From: Bradyrhizobium sp. PSBB068
Lineage (GTDB): Bacteria; Pseudomonadota; Alphaproteobacteria; Rhizobiales; Xanthobacteraceae
Direction: 5' to 3'
Assembly: GCA_016839165.1 (NCBI GenBank)
Contig: CP069300.1
Span: 6,830,001-6,894,000 of the forward strand
DNA length: 64,000 nucleotides
The position numbers were made by a program, and so were the translations under genes. Of this stretch, positions 61,728 through 64,000 are shown one piece after another. Numbering within the stretch: the first letter of the stretch is position 1; every line of letters starts with the position of its first letter. The notes under the pieces are model-generated. The model did not search any database, was not told the DNA's origin, and saw nothing but the letters and a program-made list of their open reading frames with translations.

Positions 61728-61829
61728 AAAGCGCGATGAGATTGGGCTGAATCGTCATCGCGCTTTGGTTCATTGTTTGAGCATGATCTTTTCGGAAAAC
61801 CGCTTCGCACTTTTCCGGATCATGCTTTA
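61728..61829. repeat. Compound palindromic repeat (family E)
   Basis: Two hairpins stand side by side: AAAGCGCGATGA (61728-61739) pairs with TCATCGCGCTTT (61755-61766), and GCATGATC (61781-61788) with GATCATGC (61818-61825), reinforced by CGGAAAA and TTTTCCG inside. The right edge overlaps the stop codon of the LysR gene. Such units are frequent between convergent genes and may end transcription from both sides. Confidence 0.75.
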
Positions 61830-62750
61830 GCGCGGCCCGCTGCGCCATGGCGGCGGCGCAAGCGCGGCGTGCAGCTGCTCGACGAAAGCCTGCGTGCGTC
61901 GGGCGCGGCCGCCGCGCCCGGGATTGAGCAACGCGACGATGTCGGCCGACGGCAGGCGATGGTTCGGCAAGACACGGATCAACCGGCCGGCGGCGAGATC
62001 CTCGGCGACATCCCACTCCGACCTCACGATCAGGCCGTGATGCGCCAGCGCCCAAGTCTTCACGACCTCGCCGTCATTGCTCGACAGCATCGGCTCGATC
62101 CTGACCACATCAGGCTCCGACGCCGCGCGCTTGCGGGAGAACCGCCACAGCGTCACGTCCTCCTCGTTCTCGCGCAGCGCGATGCACTGATGCGAGCGCA
62201 AATCCTGCGGGCGCGCCGGCGTTCCCCGCCGTTTCAGATAAGCCGGTGAAGCACACAGATACCGTTCGTTCGGCGCGAGGCGCAGCAAGCGCAGCGTGGA
62301 GTCCTTCAGCGCACCGATGTGGATCATCACATCCCACGCACGCACCGCGGCACGGCCCGGCCGATCGGACAGTTCGAGCTCGACCGACACCTCGGGATGA
62401 CGTGATCGGAAGGCGGCAACGACCGGGGCGATATGGCGCCGTCCGAAGCCGAGCGGCGCAAGCACCTTCAGATGGCCGGCGATGGTGCCGCGACGCGCCT
62501 GCAGTGCTTCGGTCAGCTCCGTCGCGTCGTCAAGCAGCGTGCCGCCGCGCAGCACCAGCAGCTCGCCCTCATCGGTCAGCGTCAGCCGCCGGGCCGAACG
62601 GCTGACCAGTTGAACGCCCAAACGCTGTTCGAGGCTCTGTAGCCGCTGCGAGACCGCCGACGGCGTCACGTCGAGCGCTCGCGCCGCGGCCGCGAGCGAC
62701 CGGGCCGCAGCGATGGCCATGAAGAAGCGGATGTCGTCGGTCGATATCAT
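61827..62750 (-). CDS. LysR family transcriptional regulator
   Basis: The 307-residue protein has an N-terminal helix-turn-helix (AARSLAAAARALDVTPSAVS) and a two-lobed effector domain. It is divergent from the D-threonine-aldolase-like gene at 62822 and is the likely regulator of it, with the amino acid or its product as effector. Its start codon lies inside a perfect palindrome at 62749-62766. The upstream frame extension to 62987 overlaps the divergent gene and is not used. Confidence 0.92.
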   Translation of the reverse strand: MISTDDIRFFMAIAAARSLAAAARALDVTPSAVSQRLQSLEQRLGVQLVSRSARRLTLTDEGELLVLRGGTLLDDATELTEALQARRGTIAGHLKVLAPLGFGRRHIAPVVAAFRSRHPEVSVELELSDRPGRAAVRAWDVMIHIGALKDSTLRLLRLAPNERYLCASPAYLKRRGTPARPQDLRSHQCIALRENEEDVTLWRFSRKRAASEPDVVRIEPMLSSNDGEVVKTWALAHHGLIVRSEWDVAEDLAAGRLIRVLPNHRLPSADIVALLNPGRGGRARRTQAFVEQLHAALAPPPWRSGPR

Positions 62751-62766
62751 TAAGTCCAGACTTAAT
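62749..62766. promoter_or_regulatory. Perfect 18-base palindrome at the LysR start
   Basis: ATTAAGTCCAGACTTAAT is ATTAAGTC and GACTTAAT around CA. It overlaps the LysR start codon and lies 56 bases before the divergent aldolase-fold gene. Autorepression and activation of the neighbour are inferred. Confidence 0.5.
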
Positions 62767-62821
62767 ATAACAATGACATTCGGTAAATTGTACTTAGCAT
62801 TGAAACGGCTAGTCTCGCCGG

Positions 62822-63982
62822 ATGTCATCAGCCCCTGCCTCGAACGCACCGCATCCGCTCGCCGGGATCGACACGCCCTGCCTGGTCCTCGACGAAGACC
62901 GGATGCTGCGCAACATCGCCCGCCTGAAGACGCGGCTGGCGCGGCTCGGAGTGCCGCTGCGTCCGCATCTGAAGACCGCGAAATCAATTCCGGCGGCGCG
63001 CGCCGTGATGGACGGCCCGGGCGGCCCGGCCGCGGTCTCGACCTTGCAGGAGGCCGAGGCCTTTGCCGCTGATGGCGTCACAGACATCCTCTATGCCGTC
63101 GGCATCGCGCCGCAGAAGCTCGATCGCGTCGCCGCGCTGCGGCGGCGGGGCGTGGACCTCTCCGTGGTGCTCGACAGCGTGGAGCAGGCGGCCGCCGTCA
63201 CCGCGATGGCGCGCATGACGGGCGACCGCATTCCGGCGCTGATCGAGATCGATTGCGACGGCCATCGCGCCGGTCTGGGCACGAACGACCCGCTGCTGGT
63301 CGAGATCGGCCGCGCGCTGCATCAGGGCGGCGCTGAGTTGCGCGGCGTCATGGCGCATGCGGGGGAATCCTATTCCTGCCGCAGCGTGGCGGCGCTCGAG
63401 CAGGCCGCCGGGCAGGAGCGCGCCGCCGCGGTAGGCTGCGCCGAAGCGTTGCGCGCGGCCGGACTGCCCTGCCCCGTGGTCAGCGTCGGCTCGACGCCGA
63501 CGGCCCATTTCGCGCGCCGGCTCGAGGGCGTCACCGAGGTGCGCGCCGGCGTGTTCGTGATGTTCGACCTGGTGATGGCCGGGATCGGGGTCTGCGCGGT
63601 CGACGACATCGCATTGTCGGTGCTCGCGACGGTGATCGGCCATCGCGCCGACCGCGGCTGGACCTTCGTCGACGCGGGTTGGATGGCGCTGTCGCGCGAT
63701 CGCGGCACCGCGAAGCAGCCGGTCGACCAGGGCTACGGCATCGTCTGCGACGTCGATGGCCGGCCCTATCCCGACCTCATCGTGACCGAGACCAATCAGG
63801 AGCACGGCATCATCGCGCTCCGTCCCGGCAGCACCGCGCCGCAGGTTGCGCTGCCGGTCGGCGCGAAGGTGCGGATCCTGCCCAACCATGCCTGCGCCAC
63901 CGGAGCCCAGCACGACCGTTATCATGTCGTCGCTGCGGGCGCCGACACCGTCAGGCAATGGGAGCGGTTTCGCGGATGGTAG
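62822..63982 (+). CDS. DSD1 / D-threonine aldolase-fold PLP enzyme
   Basis: The 386-residue protein is a fold type III PLP enzyme: DTPCLVLDED at the N-terminus, the PLP lysine K51 in RPHLKTAKS, MAHAGESY, VSVGSTPTA for the phosphate, and the C-terminal metal site PNHACAT with H356 and C358. The family includes D-threonine aldolase and D-serine dehydratase, which need a divalent metal. The substrate is probably a D-beta-hydroxy amino acid. It is divergent from a LysR regulator. The gene is complete, 18 bases before the window end. Confidence 0.92.
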   Translation: MSSAPASNAPHPLAGIDTPCLVLDEDRMLRNIARLKTRLARLGVPLRPHLKTAKSIPAARAVMDGPGGPAAVSTLQEAEAFAADGVTDILYAVGIAPQKLDRVAALRRRGVDLSVVLDSVEQAAAVTAMARMTGDRIPALIEIDCDGHRAGLGTNDPLLVEIGRALHQGGAELRGVMAHAGESYSCRSVAALEQAAGQERAAAVGCAEALRAAGLPCPVVSVGSTPTAHFARRLEGVTEVRAGVFVMFDLVMAGIGVCAVDDIALSVLATVIGHRADRGWTFVDAGWMALSRDRGTAKQPVDQGYGIVCDVDGRPYPDLIVTETNQEHGIIALRPGSTAPQVALPVGAKVRILPNHACATGAQHDRYHVVAAGADTVRQWERFRGW

Positions 63983-64000
63983 CAGACGGAGCGCAGCCCA

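Overview
The window is chromosomal DNA from a high-GC alphaproteobacterium, most likely Bradyrhizobium or a close relative in the Nitrobacteraceae. The grounds are gene content and order (homogentisate cluster, FixJ-type orphan regulators, che operon with PilZ, a DUF1522-like flagellin), strong G/C third positions, and several families of short palindromic intergenic repeats typical of that group. No tRNA, rRNA, CRISPR array, transposase or phage gene was seen.

Layout. 1-1.1 kb: 3' part of a family III CoA-transferase. 1.3-12.1 kb: tyrosine/homogentisate catabolism (hppD with a divergent Lrp regulator; a minus-strand run of FAD hydroxylase, DUF2783 protein, metallo-beta-lactamase-fold protein, hmgA, fahA; a divergent MarR regulator). 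Inside this locus, at 3.4-5.5 kb, sits a visibly AT-richer two-gene cassette, a ParA-type ATPase followed by a SIR2-like NADase-type protein, which resembles an anti-phage or abortive-infection module. 12.2-13.9 kb: a beta-hydroxyacid dehydrogenase and a lactonase-type hydrolase. 14.3-20.9 kb: a caspase-fold protein lacking both catalytic residues, an OmpA-like lipoprotein/porin-associated protein, an efflux adaptor and an RND pump. 22.5-28.3 kb: a CRP-like regulator, an AsmA protein and a membrane class III nucleotide cyclase. 28.4-35.3 kb: cold-shock protein, a second efflux adaptor and second catalytically dead caspase-fold protein, a large protein with a DxDTT motif, a nuclease-like exported protein and an LssY-C protein. 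35.4-45 kb: aminotransferase, an iron-type ABC importer whose binding-protein gene is reduced to a stub, a frameshifted oligopeptidase B, and a sugar-acid dehydratase with an RraA-like aldolase candidate. 45.2-56.4 kb: motility and signalling (FixJ-like regulator, cheA-cheW-cheY-cheR-pilZ, flagellin, two Crp/Fnr proteins, a LuxR-type regulator). 57-64 kb: two exported unknown proteins, a family 3 glycosidase, acetoacetyl-CoA synthetase, a LysR regulator and a D-threonine-aldolase-fold enzyme.

The most interesting observations are: the ParA-SIR2 cassette with a 9-bp inverted repeat in front of it; two loci that each pair a pseudo-caspase with a cysteine-bearing efflux adaptor; a recurrent dyad CCGTA-N4-TACGG found only between 45.9 and 56.6 kb, in front of cheA, flagellin and two LuxR/FixJ-type regulators that share nearly the same recognition helix; CRP-type operators (TGTGA-N6-TCACA) matching the recognition helix of the local CRP protein; and a palindromic repeat inserted in frame inside the nucleotide cyclase gene. 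Base composition statements are by eye; no searches were run.
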